A stretch of DNA of 64,000 nucleotides from a virus (IMGVR_UViG_3300042305_001986:54537-118536), one strand, 5' to 3'. Positions 17,624 to 24,163 are shown, counted from the first letter of the stretch. The notes: generated from the sequence alone by a model not told the origin. Made by a program: numbers and translations.

Positions 17624-17707
17624 ATGCTCAACAAAAAAGGACATATCAAAGGATTTAACGGCTGTGATTGGCAGCAGGAACCACCATGTCCATTTGTTCG
17701 GGTATAA
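17624..17707 (+). CDS. Possible 27-residue peptide
   Basis: ATG to TAA, reading MLNKKGHIKGFNGCDWQQEP and ending PCPFVRV. It has a TATATTTATA element 16 nt upstream and a terminator 25 nt downstream, so it is the only translated feature of a short transcript. Too short to judge by composition. Confidence 0.35.
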   Translation: MLNKKGHIKGFNGCDWQQEPPCPFVRV

Positions 17708-17732
17708 AAAGTATATTTTTAAAAAAAATGTA

Positions 17733-17760
17733 ACCCGAACAACAAAAGTTCGGGTTTTTT
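17733..17760 (+). terminator. Rho-independent terminator
   Basis: Stem ACCCGAAC with GTTCGGGT, loop AACAAAA, then a T run. It closes the short transcript before the tRNA operon. Confidence 0.88.
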
Positions 17761-17764
17761 GTTG

Positions 17765-17788
17765 TATATTTGTGTTGTTCTTTGATAT
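17765..17788 (+). promoter_or_regulatory. Promoter and boxA-like site of tRNA cluster 1
   Basis: TATATTTG (17765-17772) and TGTTCTTTGATAT (17776-17788), the same pair and spacing as at the tmRNA. Drives the eight RNA genes to 18497. Confidence 0.75.
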
Positions 17789-17803
17789 ATGAGGAAAAAA
17801 AAA

Positions 17804-17875
17804 GCAATGGTAGCTCAATGGTAGAGTTCCAGTCTTCCAAACTGGATGTTGTGGGTTCGAATCCCATCCATTGCT
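17804..17875 (+). tRNA. tRNA-Gly (TCC)
   Basis: Acceptor GCAATGG/CCATTGC, D-loop TAGCTCAATGGTAGA, anticodon loop CTTCCAA, T-arm GTGGG-TTCGAAT-CCCAT. CCA not encoded. Confidence 0.92.
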
Positions 17876-17882
17876 CAAAAAT

Positions 17883-17981
17883 AGTCAGGTAGTGGATATG
17901 TAAGCGGGCTCAAGCTCGGTAAGTCGAAAAGGTATGATCCTCTTTACGAGGCCACATTGCAGGTTCGAATCCTGTCCTGAC
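17883..17981 (+). tRNA. tRNA-Leu-like (CAA?), long
   Basis: Acceptor AGTCAGG/CCTGACT and T-arm GCAGG-TTCGAAT-CCTGT are good. Best anticodon loop is CTCAAGC (CAA), with an imperfect stem. It is about 99 nt because of a long variable region that includes CCTC-TTTAC-GAGG. Identity uncertain. Confidence 0.5.
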
Positions 17982-17989
17982 TTCAAAAT

Positions 17990-18065
17990 GCGTCAGTAAC
18001 TCAATTGGTAGAGTGGTTATCTCCAAAGTAACAAGTTGTGGGTTCGAGTCCTACCTGACGTGCCA
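17990..18065 (+). tRNA. tRNA-Trp (CCA)
   Basis: Acceptor GCGTCAG/CTGACGT (one G-U), anticodon arm GTTAT-CTCCAAA-GTAAC, T-arm GTGGG-TTCGAGT-CCTAC. CCA appears encoded (18063-18065), unlike most others here. Confidence 0.88.
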
Positions 18066-18069
18066 ATAA

Positions 18070-18140
18070 GGTCGGATGTCCGAGTGGTTAGGTGAATCTC
18101 TGCAAAAGATTTAACACTGGTTCGAATCCAGTTCCGACCT
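18070..18140 (+). tRNA. tRNA-Cys (GCA)
   Basis: Acceptor GGTCGGA/TCCGACC, anticodon arm AATCT-CTGCAAA-AGATT, T-arm ACTGG-TTCGAAT-CCAGT. Confidence 0.9.
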
Positions 18141-18144
18141 CTAC

Positions 18145-18215
18145 TTCTCCATAGTATAATGGTAAAACAACGGATTTTGGTTCCGTGGTTTTAGGTTCGA
18201 GTCCTGATGGGGAAA
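18145..18215 (+). tRNA. tRNA-Gln (TTG)
   Basis: Acceptor TTCTCCA/TGGGGAA, anticodon arm ACGGA-TTTTGGT-TCCGT, T-arm TTAGG-TTCGAGT-CCTGA. Confidence 0.9.
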
Positions 18216-18231
18216 CAATGTTATATATTAG

Positions 18232-18321
18232 GTGTGGGCATGACCACAAATAAACAAAGGCGGGTTGGTTTCCCAACTTCGGAGAAATTCGGAGAGTCTG
18301 AGTTCGATTCTCACCCACACT
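18232..18321 (+). tRNA. tRNA-like RNA, identity unclear
   Basis: Acceptor GTGTGGG/CCCACAC and a TTCGATT T-loop are present, but the D-arm lacks the GG pair and the centre holds the hairpin GTTGG-TTTC-CCAAC and a direct repeat TTCGGAGA. No standard anticodon loop can be drawn. Could be an atypical class II tRNA or a degenerate copy. Confidence 0.45.
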
Positions 18322-18345
18322 CTAATATATAATTAATTATAAAAT

Positions 18346-18417
18346 GGCCCATTCGTCTAAAAGTAAGGACATTTGGTTTTCATCCAAAAAATCTCGGAGC
18401 GTTACCGGGATGGGCTA
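18346..18417 (+). tRNA. tRNA-Glu (TTC) with unusual T-loop
   Basis: Acceptor GGCCCAT/ATGGGCT, anticodon arm TTTGG-TTTTCAT-CCAAA. The T-arm pairs CTCGG/CCGGG but its loop is AGCGTTA rather than TTCRANY. Confidence 0.8.
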
Positions 18418-18425
18418 CTAATAAA

Positions 18426-18497
18426 GGTCTATTGGTGAAGTGGCTATCATACCTGCCTGTCACGCAGGAGTAGAGGGGTCGGAACCCTCATAGACCG
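18426..18497 (+). tRNA. tRNA-Asp (GTC) with unusual T-loop
   Basis: Acceptor GGTCTAT/ATAGACC, anticodon arm CCTGC-CTGTCAC-GCAGG. T-arm GAGGG-GTCGGAA-CCCTC lacks the canonical TTC. Confidence 0.85.
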
Positions 18498-18525
18498 CAT
18501 TTGTTTTATTAACTCCACCGAAAAA

Positions 18526-18548
18526 CCCACAAATCTTTAGTTTGTGGG
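18526..18548 (+). terminator. Hairpin closing tRNA cluster 1
   Basis: Stem CCCACAAA with TTTGTGGG, loop TCTTTAG. The following bases (ATAAAAGG) are not a T run, so termination strength is doubtful. Confidence 0.55.
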
Positions 18549-18595
18549 ATAAAAGGTTTGATTAAACATTTCTTAATTTAGGAATATTTATTTAC

Positions 18596-19867
18596 GTGAG
18601 AGAGCAAATACGCAAAATTCTAAAAGAATTATTTTCAGGTGACGGTTCCGTAACCTTTAGTTTTCGTGATATGAAGGCTTTTAAACCAACATACACTAAT
18701 GCTCCGTGGAGGGTATACTTTAATGGTTTAAAAATAAAAGATGGTCAATATTCACATGGTGAAAATACATATATAGATTTGATTGGAAATGATGTTGAGT
18801 TGAGAGGTATTAATCCTATAGATTTTATGAGTGATGGAAAATCGGGTTACGTTGACCTTTACAAACTTGAAGAAATAAAACCTGATATTCGTGAAATTTT
18901 GTTCGGTAGTAAGGATAGTGGAAAAGTAAAATCAGGTGTCGGTCCTGTAACCTTTAGTTTTCGTGATATGAAAGCTTATAAACCAACATACGGTCCGTGG
19001 AGGGTATACTTTAATAACTTAGAAACCAAAAAAGGCCAATATTCACATGGTAAAAATACATATATAGATTTGATTGGAAATGATGTTGAGTTGAGAGGTA
19101 TTAATCCTACAGATTTTAATTTTACGGAAGATGGAAAATCGGGTTACGTTAAGCTTTACAAACTTGAAGAAATAAAACCTGATATTCGTGAAATTTTGTT
19201 CGGTAGTAGGAATAGTGGAGAAGTAAATTCAACTTTAATTAGGAGTGCGTTAAAAAAGGCGTTTCCAAATAATTGGAAAGAACGAGATGAAATATATAGC
19301 GCAGGTATTAGAGATATAAATACAATAGGTGAAAGAACGGGTAAGGGCGAGTCATGGTCAATTATGAATTATTTTGATACAAAAAAAGAAGTACAAAAAA
19401 AAATATCACAAAAATGGAATAATGAAGGTGAAGGAGATTTAGAGGAATGGTTAGTTGATGTATTTAAAAACGACAACAATTTTATGAAAGAGTTATTGGA
19501 TATCCAATGGAGGTCAATAGAAAATGGTTATAATACTGAGATATATGCCTCAGAAGTAATTTCTAATCATATACCAGGTAATCTTGAGTTGTTCCCTCCT
19601 GGTTCTATAATTGACCGATACGGTTCAATAGACATGATTATTGGGGGTCAGAGTTTTCAAATAAAACCTTTATCTGGTCTCCTCGTAAAAGACGGTAAAT
19701 ATTTTGTTAAAACTTATGGTATGAAGAAGGACTATAAAAGTAAAAAAATTGATTATATTGTTTATGCAAAAATAGGTGGTAAGGTATATGTTTTCCCTAA
19801 TAAAAACTATGAAGTAGGTGGTGGAGGTAGTGAAGTGACACATTTTGAAAAACCTACAATCTATTAA
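18596..19867 (+). CDS. Tagged protein: duplicated domain plus PD-(D/E)XK-like nuclease
   Basis: 423 aa from GTG 18596. The leader MREQIRKILKELF ends in LKE. Residues about 18-110 and 117-210 are two copies of one domain (TFSFRDMKA, WRVYFN, GQYSHG, YIDLIGNDVELRGINP, LEEIKPDIREILFGS), each about 95 aa. The C-terminal domain (about 215-423) has DRYGSIDMIIGGQSFQIKPL at about 339-358, a D-x(n)-QxK arrangement as in PD-(D/E)XK nucleases with Gln replacing the middle acid. No signal peptide. ATATTTATT lies just upstream. If the leader directs packaging, this would be an injected nuclease; that is inference. Confidence 0.75.
   Translation: MREQIRKILKELFSGDGSVTFSFRDMKAFKPTYTNAPWRVYFNGLKIKDGQYSHGENTYIDLIGNDVELRGINPIDFMSDGKSGYVDLYKLEEIKPDIREILFGSKDSGKVKSGVGPVTFSFRDMKAYKPTYGPWRVYFNNLETKKGQYSHGKNTYIDLIGNDVELRGINPTDFNFTEDGKSGYVKLYKLEEIKPDIREILFGSRNSGEVNSTLIRSALKKAFPNNWKERDEIYSAGIRDINTIGERTGKGESWSIMNYFDTKKEVQKKISQKWNNEGEGDLEEWLVDVFKNDNNFMKELLDIQWRSIENGYNTEIYASEVISNHIPGNLELFPPGSIIDRYGSIDMIIGGQSFQIKPLSGLLVKDGKYFVKTYGMKKDYKSKKIDYIVYAKIGGKVYVFPNKNYEVGGGGSEVTHFEKPTIY
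18647..19208 (+). repeat. Tandem coding duplication (two ~280-bp units)
   Basis: Units start at the GTAACCTTTAGTTTTCGTGA sequence (18649 and 18947) and end near GAAATTTTGTTCGGTAG. Long stretches are unchanged at the DNA level, so the duplication is recent or is kept homogeneous. Confidence 0.85.
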
Positions 19868-19971
19868 CACCTTCAGTTAAAGATTAATTTACGTAGATCG
19901 AAAAAAGTCACATCAAAATTTGGAAAGATCAATCTCTTGCCATACCTTTGTGGTGTTAAAACAAACACACC

Positions 19972-20292
19972 ATGAAAAACGTCATCTCCAACCCCCAAAA
20001 ACGGATCGGCCGTGTAACCAACAACTTCGACTACGAAACCGTAGCGAAGGTCGTAAAGGCTCTGAACCGTGAGGCGATGTATACTTCTTGGTTGGAAGTG
20101 TCACCCGACTCTTTCAACGTCCAAACACTCAAGGACTATACCACCGTCGTGATGAACCAAGCATTCACTTCCTACGAACAGGAAGGAGTGACCAACTTCG
20201 GGATGGGTGGGTTCATTGTGGACATCCGAAACCACGAAGACAAGGTAAACGTAAACGTGGCTTACGTGATTGATGAGATGGACGCCTACTAA
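19972..20292 (+). CDS. Hypothetical protein with distinct codon use
   Basis: 106 aa, not recognised. Helix-rich N-half (FDYETVAKVVKALNREAMY) and a beta C-half (GGFIVDIRNHEDKVNVNVAY), no membrane segment. Codons are rich in C/G at third positions (AACTTCGACTACGAAACC), unlike most of the window. TACCTTTG promoter core lies about 30 nt upstream. Possibly a strongly expressed early protein. Confidence 0.65.
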   Translation: MKNVISNPQKRIGRVTNNFDYETVAKVVKALNREAMYTSWLEVSPDSFNVQTLKDYTTVVMNQAFTSYEQEGVTNFGMGGFIVDIRNHEDKVNVNVAYVIDEMDAY

Positions 20293-20306
20293 TAGTAGGC
20301 TCCTCT

Positions 20307-20339
20307 CCCCTCCCCAAAAATATAGAATAGAGGGAGGGG
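20307..20339 (+). terminator. G/C-rich hairpin after 19972-20292
   Basis: CCCCTCCC pairs with GGGAGGGG across a 17-nt AT-rich loop; followed by TTG rather than a long T run. Confidence 0.55.
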
Positions 20340-20361
20340 TTGAAACTTCAGAAGATTTGTT

Positions 20362-20386
20362 GTATGTTTTGGGTGTTCTTTGAAAT
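20362..20386 (+). promoter_or_regulatory. Degenerate promoter and boxA-like site
   Basis: TATGTTTTG (one base longer than TAnnTTTG) followed by TGTTCTTTGAAAT (20374-20386). It would originally have served the tRNA-Leu at 21078; the GIY-YIG gene now lies in between. Confidence 0.55.
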
Positions 20387-20419
20387 ATTGAAATAGGTAT
20401 ACAAAAAATGGTAGACGAA

Positions 20420-20429
20420 TATATTTATA
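20420..20429 (+). promoter_or_regulatory. TATATTTATA element
   Basis: Exact match ending 4 nt before the ATG of the GIY-YIG gene. Confidence 0.5.
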
Positions 20430-20433
20430 TATT

Positions 20434-21087
20434 ATGAAACCATATGTATATAAAATAACGGGTAAAAATAACACCTATTACTATGGTGTAAGATGGAATT
20501 ACTTCGGTAGTCCTGAAGACGACTTATTAGTAAAGTATTTTACATCATCCGATTACATAAAAGAAATTATGAGTAAAAATGGTGTTGATTTCTTTTCAGG
20601 AGAAATAATTAAAATTCTGAACACGAGAGAAGAGGCATTACAATTAGAATATGAATTAATTAAAAAGTCAATAAATGATGACTTATGTCTTAACCGTGCA
20701 ATTGGTAAATGCACTATTTGGGACGAATTTTTATTAAAAAAACTTTCTAACTCGATGCAACATAGGTGGGAGGACCCTAATTATAGATCAAAAATCGTAG
20801 AATCAAAAAAAGGCGAGAAAAATCCAAATTATATGAAACCATCTTGGAGAAATGTAAATAGTGATGTCCAATCATGGATGAAGTCTTTTCAAATATTTGA
20901 CGATTACATCAATGAAAGTTGGGATTTCACTAAATATGGATTCGGAAGACTTATGTTACAAAAAAGATATGATATCTCTCAAGGGACCTCAAGATGTCTT
21001 ATTAAAAAAATAAAAAATGGTTGGTCCCCATATAATGATATTGATTTTATAGATTTTTATAGAGAAAACACGTCCATGGCCGGATGA
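20434..21087 (+). CDS. GIY-YIG homing endonuclease with NUMOD-like motif
   Basis: 217 aa. The N-terminus has a GIY-YIG core in variant form (YVYKITGKNNTYYYGVRW, about 4-21), followed by the Arg/Glu helix region (EALQLEYELIKK). Residues about 105-140 hold a NUMOD3-like DNA-binding motif (KGEKNPNYMKPSW). The C-terminal helix region may be a DNA-binding repeat. Its last 10 nt overlap the tRNA-Leu gene, and it separates that tRNA from its promoter/boxA. This placement is that of a mobile gene inserted at a tRNA. Confidence 0.8.
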   Translation: MKPYVYKITGKNNTYYYGVRWNYFGSPEDDLLVKYFTSSDYIKEIMSKNGVDFFSGEIIKILNTREEALQLEYELIKKSINDDLCLNRAIGKCTIWDEFLLKKLSNSMQHRWEDPNYRSKIVESKKGEKNPNYMKPSWRNVNSDVQSWMKSFQIFDDYINESWDFTKYGFGRLMLQKRYDISQGTSRCLIKKIKNGWSPYNDIDFIDFYRENTSMAG

Positions 21088-21163
21088 TGAAATTGGTATA
21101 CATGTTTGACTTAAAATCAAATGGACCGAAGGGTCCGTGCGGGTTCGAGCCCCGCTCCGGCTA
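21078..21163 (+). tRNA. tRNA-Leu (TAA)
   Basis: Acceptor GGCCGGA/TCCGGCT, anticodon arm TTTGA-CTTAAAA-TCAAA, variable arm GGACC-GAAG-GGTCC, T-arm GCGGG-TTCGAGC-CCCGC. Overlaps the end of the homing gene. Confidence 0.93.
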
Positions 21164-21181
21164 CCGCAACAATTAAAACAA

Positions 21182-21742
21182 ATGAAAGTAATTTTTATGG
21201 ATCACGATGGTGTGATCTGTTTGGAATCTGAATGGGGTTCAAGATTCGATAAACAAAAGAAATATGATCCACGCCCCACCATCAAAGAAATCCCAATCTT
21301 GGATAGGTTTGACAACTTCAATCATAGTTGTGTTGAATGTCTAAATCAGGTCATCAGAGACACCGATTGTGAGATTGTAATTTCTTCTGATTGGAGAACT
21401 TGGGCAACTTTGGAAGAAATCGGTGAATATTATGAAAGTCAGGGGATCATCAAAAAACCAATCGGTTTTACCCCTTTCATCGATCGAAGTGAAGTTCCAC
21501 CTGAGTTCGAATTCAAGATGGGTCTTGGGTTAAACCAAACCCGAGTTTTGGAAATCAGAAAATGGTTGAACAACCATCCTCACGTCGTATCATGGGTCGC
21601 AATCGATGATATGAGACTTGGAGAACAGGGGTGGGGTTTGGAACATTTTGTTTTGTCAACAGATCACAAAAATGGAATTTGTAATTCCGAAGTTAAAACC
21701 TTATTGATCGAATATTTGAATCAACCGGTTCTTATATTGTGA
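21182..21742 (+). CDS. HAD phosphatase, RNA-repair-associated type
   Basis: 186 aa from ATG 21182; an in-frame start farther upstream would lie inside the tRNA. Motifs: FMDHDGVIC (motif I, catalytic Asp pair), VISSDWRTWA (motif II Ser), AIDDM (acidic motif IV). The S-S-(S/D)-W-R signature and closing DD are those of the small HAD domain found in multi-domain RNA-repair proteins. It would remove phosphate from a nucleic acid end or small molecule; substrate unknown. Located between tRNA-Leu and tRNA-Ser, which fits tRNA repair. Confidence 0.78.
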   Translation: MKVIFMDHDGVICLESEWGSRFDKQKKYDPRPTIKEIPILDRFDNFNHSCVECLNQVIRDTDCEIVISSDWRTWATLEEIGEYYESQGIIKKPIGFTPFIDRSEVPPEFEFKMGLGLNQTRVLEIRKWLNNHPHVVSWVAIDDMRLGEQGWGLEHFVLSTDHKNGICNSEVKTLLIEYLNQPVLIL

Positions 21743-21751
21743 CAATAAGTT

Positions 21752-21839
21752 GGAAGGTTACCCAAGTTGGTGAAGGGGTTTGTTTGCTAAACAAATAGGG
21801 CGAGGAATCGTCGCGTGGGTTCGAGCCCCACACCTTCCA
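21752..21839 (+). tRNA. tRNA-Ser (GCT)
   Basis: Acceptor GGAAGGT/ACCTTCC, anticodon arm TTTGT-TTGCTAA-ACAAA, variable arm GCGAGGAATCGTCGC, T-arm GTGGG-TTCGAGC-CCCAC. Confidence 0.93.
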
Positions 21840-21854
21840 CAAAAAAATAATGTT

Positions 21855-22454
21855 ATGATCAAAGTACTCGGAAATATTCCAACCTCTGAATTTGGACTTG
21901 CTTGTTCGGGAGGGGTTGACTCTATGGCCGTTTTGGATTTTTTGAGAAGATCAAATTATAATCCACACGTCCTTTATTTCAATCACAATACAGAACACGG
22001 TGATGATGCTGAAAAGTTTATCACCAAATATTGTGAGGAAAACGGTTTGAGTTTGTTTGTTGGAAGGACAGATCAAAAACCAAAATCCAACAAGGAAAAG
22101 ATGTGGTCTGATTTGAGGTATGAGTTTTTTCGATCATTTGATTTTCCAATCGTAACGTGTCACCATTTGGATGATTGTGTTGAAACATATATTTTCACTA
22201 TGACGAGGGGATTTCAATCGGTCATCCCTTATCGTAAGGAGAATGTTATTCGTCCTTTTCTTTTGACTGAAAAGTCTGAGTTCGAAAGTTGGTGTAAAAG
22301 GAAAAACGTACCTTTTATTCAAGACGAATCAAATAACTCGGTGGAATATTCAAGAAATAGAATCAGACATAATATTATTCCCGAACTTCTAAAGGTCAAC
22401 CCCGGTCTTAAAACTGTTGTGAAAAAAATGATCAAAAAAGATTTGGTGAATTGA
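21855..22454 (+). CDS. tilS: tRNA(Ile)-lysidine synthase, catalytic domain only
   Basis: 199 aa from ATG 21855 (16 nt after tRNA-Ser). N-type PP-loop CSGGVDSMAVLDF (about 17-29), HHLDDCVETYIF (about 103-114), MTRGF and a RPFL motif (about 137) are in the order of TilS. TilS attaches lysine to C34 of tRNA-Ile(CAU) so that it reads AUA. Bacterial TilS is usually 300-430 aa; the C-terminal tRNA-binding domains are missing here, as in minimal forms. A CAT-anticodon tRNA follows 50 bp downstream, which strongly supports the substrate. Confidence 0.9.
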   Translation: MIKVLGNIPTSEFGLACSGGVDSMAVLDFLRRSNYNPHVLYFNHNTEHGDDAEKFITKYCEENGLSLFVGRTDQKPKSNKEKMWSDLRYEFFRSFDFPIVTCHHLDDCVETYIFTMTRGFQSVIPYRKENVIRPFLLTEKSEFESWCKRKNVPFIQDESNNSVEYSRNRIRHNIIPELLKVNPGLKTVVKKMIKKDLVN

Positions 22455-22465
22455 GAAATATGTAA

Positions 22466-22489
22466 TATCTTTGTGGTGTTCTTTGAAAT
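22466..22489 (+). promoter_or_regulatory. Promoter and boxA-like site for CAT tRNA
   Basis: TATCTTTG (22466-22473) and TGTTCTTTGAAAT (22477-22489), 16 nt before the tRNA. Confidence 0.75.
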
Positions 22490-22505
22490 GTCGGAATAAT
22501 AAAAC

Positions 22506-22579
22506 CCTCCCATAGCTCAATCGGTTAGAGCGTCGGACTCATAATCCGCAGGTTCTTGGTTCAAGTCCAAGTGGGAGGA
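22506..22579 (+). tRNA. tRNA (CAT), probably Ile2
   Basis: Acceptor CCTCCCA/TGGGAGG, anticodon arm TCGGA-CTCATAA-TCCGC, T-arm CTTGG-TTCAAGT-CCAAG. The CC pairs at positions 4-5 of the acceptor and the ACTCATAATC context resemble bacterial tRNA-Ile2, the TilS substrate. Elongator Met cannot be excluded by sequence alone. Confidence 0.85.
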
Positions 22580-22675
22580 CTATTTGACTCTATATCTCAA
22601 TTGGTAGATTATTACCTTCCAAGATTGAGAATTCAAATTTGTCTCCTTCTTACAGGTCGAAAGTTCTTCACCTAC

Positions 22676-22721
22676 AGGCTTGTTGGGCCTTTCCTCTTCT
22701 GTGAAAGAGGCTTGTTGGGCC
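22676..22721 (+). repeat. 14-bp direct repeat in gene-free stretch
   Basis: AGGCTTGTTGGGCC at 22676-22689 and 22708-22721, flanking the hairpin CCTCTT-CTGTGA-AAGAGG. The 22580-22750 stretch holds no gene; it may be processed spacer RNA between two tRNAs. Confidence 0.6.
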
Positions 22722-22750
22722 CTTCCTGGCGTGTTGAACTCGACCCTTTT

Positions 22751-22824
22751 TCTCCCTTAGCTCAGTCGGTTAGAGCGGTTGACTGTTAATCAATAGGTCC
22801 TTGGTTCAAGCCCAAGAGGGAGAG
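22751..22824 (+). tRNA. tRNA-Asn (GTT)
   Basis: Acceptor TCTCCCT/AGGGAGA, anticodon arm GTTGA-CTGTTAA-TCAAT, T-arm CTTGG-TTCAAGC-CCAAG. Confidence 0.92.
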
Positions 22825-22851
22825 CAAAAAATAAAAATTATCTAAATCACT

Positions 22852-23055
22852 ATGAAAAAACTAATCAACATCACAGGATTTGCGTCACTCACACTCTTCA
22901 TCCTGTCATTTATTGTATTTTTAACTTGTATCCTTTGGGATGTGCCACTCGACGGTACCCTACTTCACGACCTAATCAGATACTCTCTAGTGGGTGGGTT
23001 GACCCTTAGTTACATTTGTTTTTTCATGTTTGTTTATCGAGAGTTTAAAGACTAA
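22852..23055 (+). CDS. Two-span membrane protein
   Basis: 67 aa. Hydrophobic spans at about 10-30 and 42-62, short basic N-terminus, acidic loop (DVPLDGTLLHDL), short charged tail. Set between tRNA genes on the same strand. Not recognised; holin-like size but no supporting context. Confidence 0.6.
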   Translation: MKKLINITGFASLTLFILSFIVFLTCILWDVPLDGTLLHDLIRYSLVGGLTLSYICFFMFVYREFKD

Positions 23056-23061
23056 AAACAC

Positions 23062-23159
23062 AGTCAGGTGGCGGAATTGGTTAGACGCACTCCTCAAATA
23101 AGATGTGTATAGGCTACGCGCTAATCCTATACGTACAGGTTCGAGTCCTGTCCTGACTA
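23062..23159 (+). tRNA. tRNA-Leu (CAA?), long variable arm
   Basis: Acceptor AGTCAGG/CCTGACT and T-arm ACAGG-TTCGAGT-CCTGT match those of the RNA at 17883. D-arm GGCGGAATTGGTTAGACGC is Leu-type, variable arm GTATAGG/CCTATAC is long. The anticodon stem is weak; CAA is the best reading. Confidence 0.7.
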
Positions 23160-23175
23160 CTAAAATAATAAACTA

Positions 23176-23886
23176 ATGAAAACAATCTTTATCGGAGACA
23201 TTCATGGTCGAGACATATGGAAAAAAATCGTAGAAAGTGAAAAAGCTGATCGGGTTCTTTTCATCGGGGATTATTTTGACAGTTTCGACATTGGATCAGC
23301 AGAACAACAATATAATTTCAAGGAAATTATTGAGTTCAAAGAAAAAGGTGAATGTGAGGTCATTATGTTGATTGGTAATCATGATTTCCATTATATTAAC
23401 ACTTACGAAGTGTATAGTGGATTTCAACGGAGTGCAGGACCAGCAATTCAACTTCTCATTAAAGAAAACCTACACCACTTTCAAATGTGTTATGAGATGG
23501 ATAATATTTTGTGTTCACATGCGGGTATTGGTTATGATTGGTTGGTAAATCAAAATAGATACAAGGAAGGAGAACCTATCTCTAACTTTGTAAATGAAAT
23601 TTGGAAATACAAACCACGAAATTTTGAGTTCAACGGAATATTTGATCCAACAGGTGATGATATCATGCAAACACCGATTTGGATTCGTCCAAGAAGTTTG
23701 ATGTCGGGAAATAAAAATACTTTTTTAAATGATCAATATATTCAAGTTGTAGGTCATACAGAAGTTAAAGAAATGCCAATGAAATTGATGTTGAAAAATA
23801 AATTATTTCTAATTGATGCTTTGCCCGTTGGTAATTACTTGATCTACGAGGAAAATTATTTTATGATTGGTGTTGTAAATGGGTAG
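23176..23886 (+). CDS. Metallophosphoesterase (PPP/calcineurin-like)
   Basis: 236 aa. Motifs in order: GDIHGRD (8-14), GDYFDS (about 36-41), GNHD (about 72-75), SHAG (about 119-122), VGHTEV (about 194-199). These bind the two metals of the calcineurin-like fold. Family members act as protein phosphatases (lambda-type), nucleotidases or diadenosine hydrolases. Full length for a lambda-phosphatase-like enzyme. It follows tRNA-Leu by 16 nt in the same transcript. Substrate unknown. Confidence 0.9.
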   Translation: MKTIFIGDIHGRDIWKKIVESEKADRVLFIGDYFDSFDIGSAEQQYNFKEIIEFKEKGECEVIMLIGNHDFHYINTYEVYSGFQRSAGPAIQLLIKENLHHFQMCYEMDNILCSHAGIGYDWLVNQNRYKEGEPISNFVNEIWKYKPRNFEFNGIFDPTGDDIMQTPIWIRPRSLMSGNKNTFLNDQYIQVVGHTEVKEMPMKLMLKNKLFLIDALPVGNYLIYEENYFMIGVVNG

Positions 23887-23903
23887 GTTTGTCCGTGGTA
23901 ACG

Positions 23904-23929
23904 GTCTGATGGGGGAAACCCTGTCAGAC
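23904..23929 (+). other. Hairpin in spacer before tRNA-Tyr
   Basis: GTCTGA pairs with TCAGAC, with GGG/CCC continuing toward the loop. The 23887-23998 stretch has no gene. Confidence 0.5.
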
Positions 23930-23998
23930 TTCCTGAACTAAAATCCATCACAAGGTCCCTCTCTTGGGTGGGGTAATGGGGGAAAAAACGGTCATTTT

Positions 23999-24078
23999 GG
24001 GGGTATCGCATAGTGGCAATTGCGGCTGACTGTAAATCAGCTCCTAACGGTTCGGTGGTTCGAGTCCATCTACCCCCA
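23999..24078 (+). tRNA. tRNA-Tyr (GTA)
   Basis: Acceptor GGGGGTA/TACCCCC, anticodon arm GCTGA-CTGTAAA-TCAGC, T-arm GGTGG-TTCGAGT-CCATC. Confidence 0.92.
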
Positions 24079-24088
24079 CAAGTTATAT

Positions 24089-24163
24089 CGGGATATAGCG
24101 TAGTCCGGTCATCGCGCCTGCTTTGGGAGCAGGAGGTCCCAAGTTCGAATCTTGGTATCCCGA
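24089..24163 (+). tRNA. tRNA-Pro (TGG)
   Basis: Acceptor CGGGATA/TATCCCG, anticodon arm CCTGC-TTTGGGA-GCAGG, T-arm CCAAG-TTCGAAT-CTTGG. Confidence 0.93.

Noticed and set aside
17883-17981. Group I intron in the long tRNA
   Set aside because: The excess is only about 10-25 nt, far too short for an intron.
18088-18318. Minus-strand reading frame across the tRNA cluster
   Set aside because: It is antisense to four well-paired tRNA or tRNA-like genes and has no protein-like composition.
22584-22640. Degenerate tRNA-Gly in the spacer
   Set aside because: D-arm and CTTCCAA-like loop look familiar but no acceptor or T-arm pairing can be drawn.
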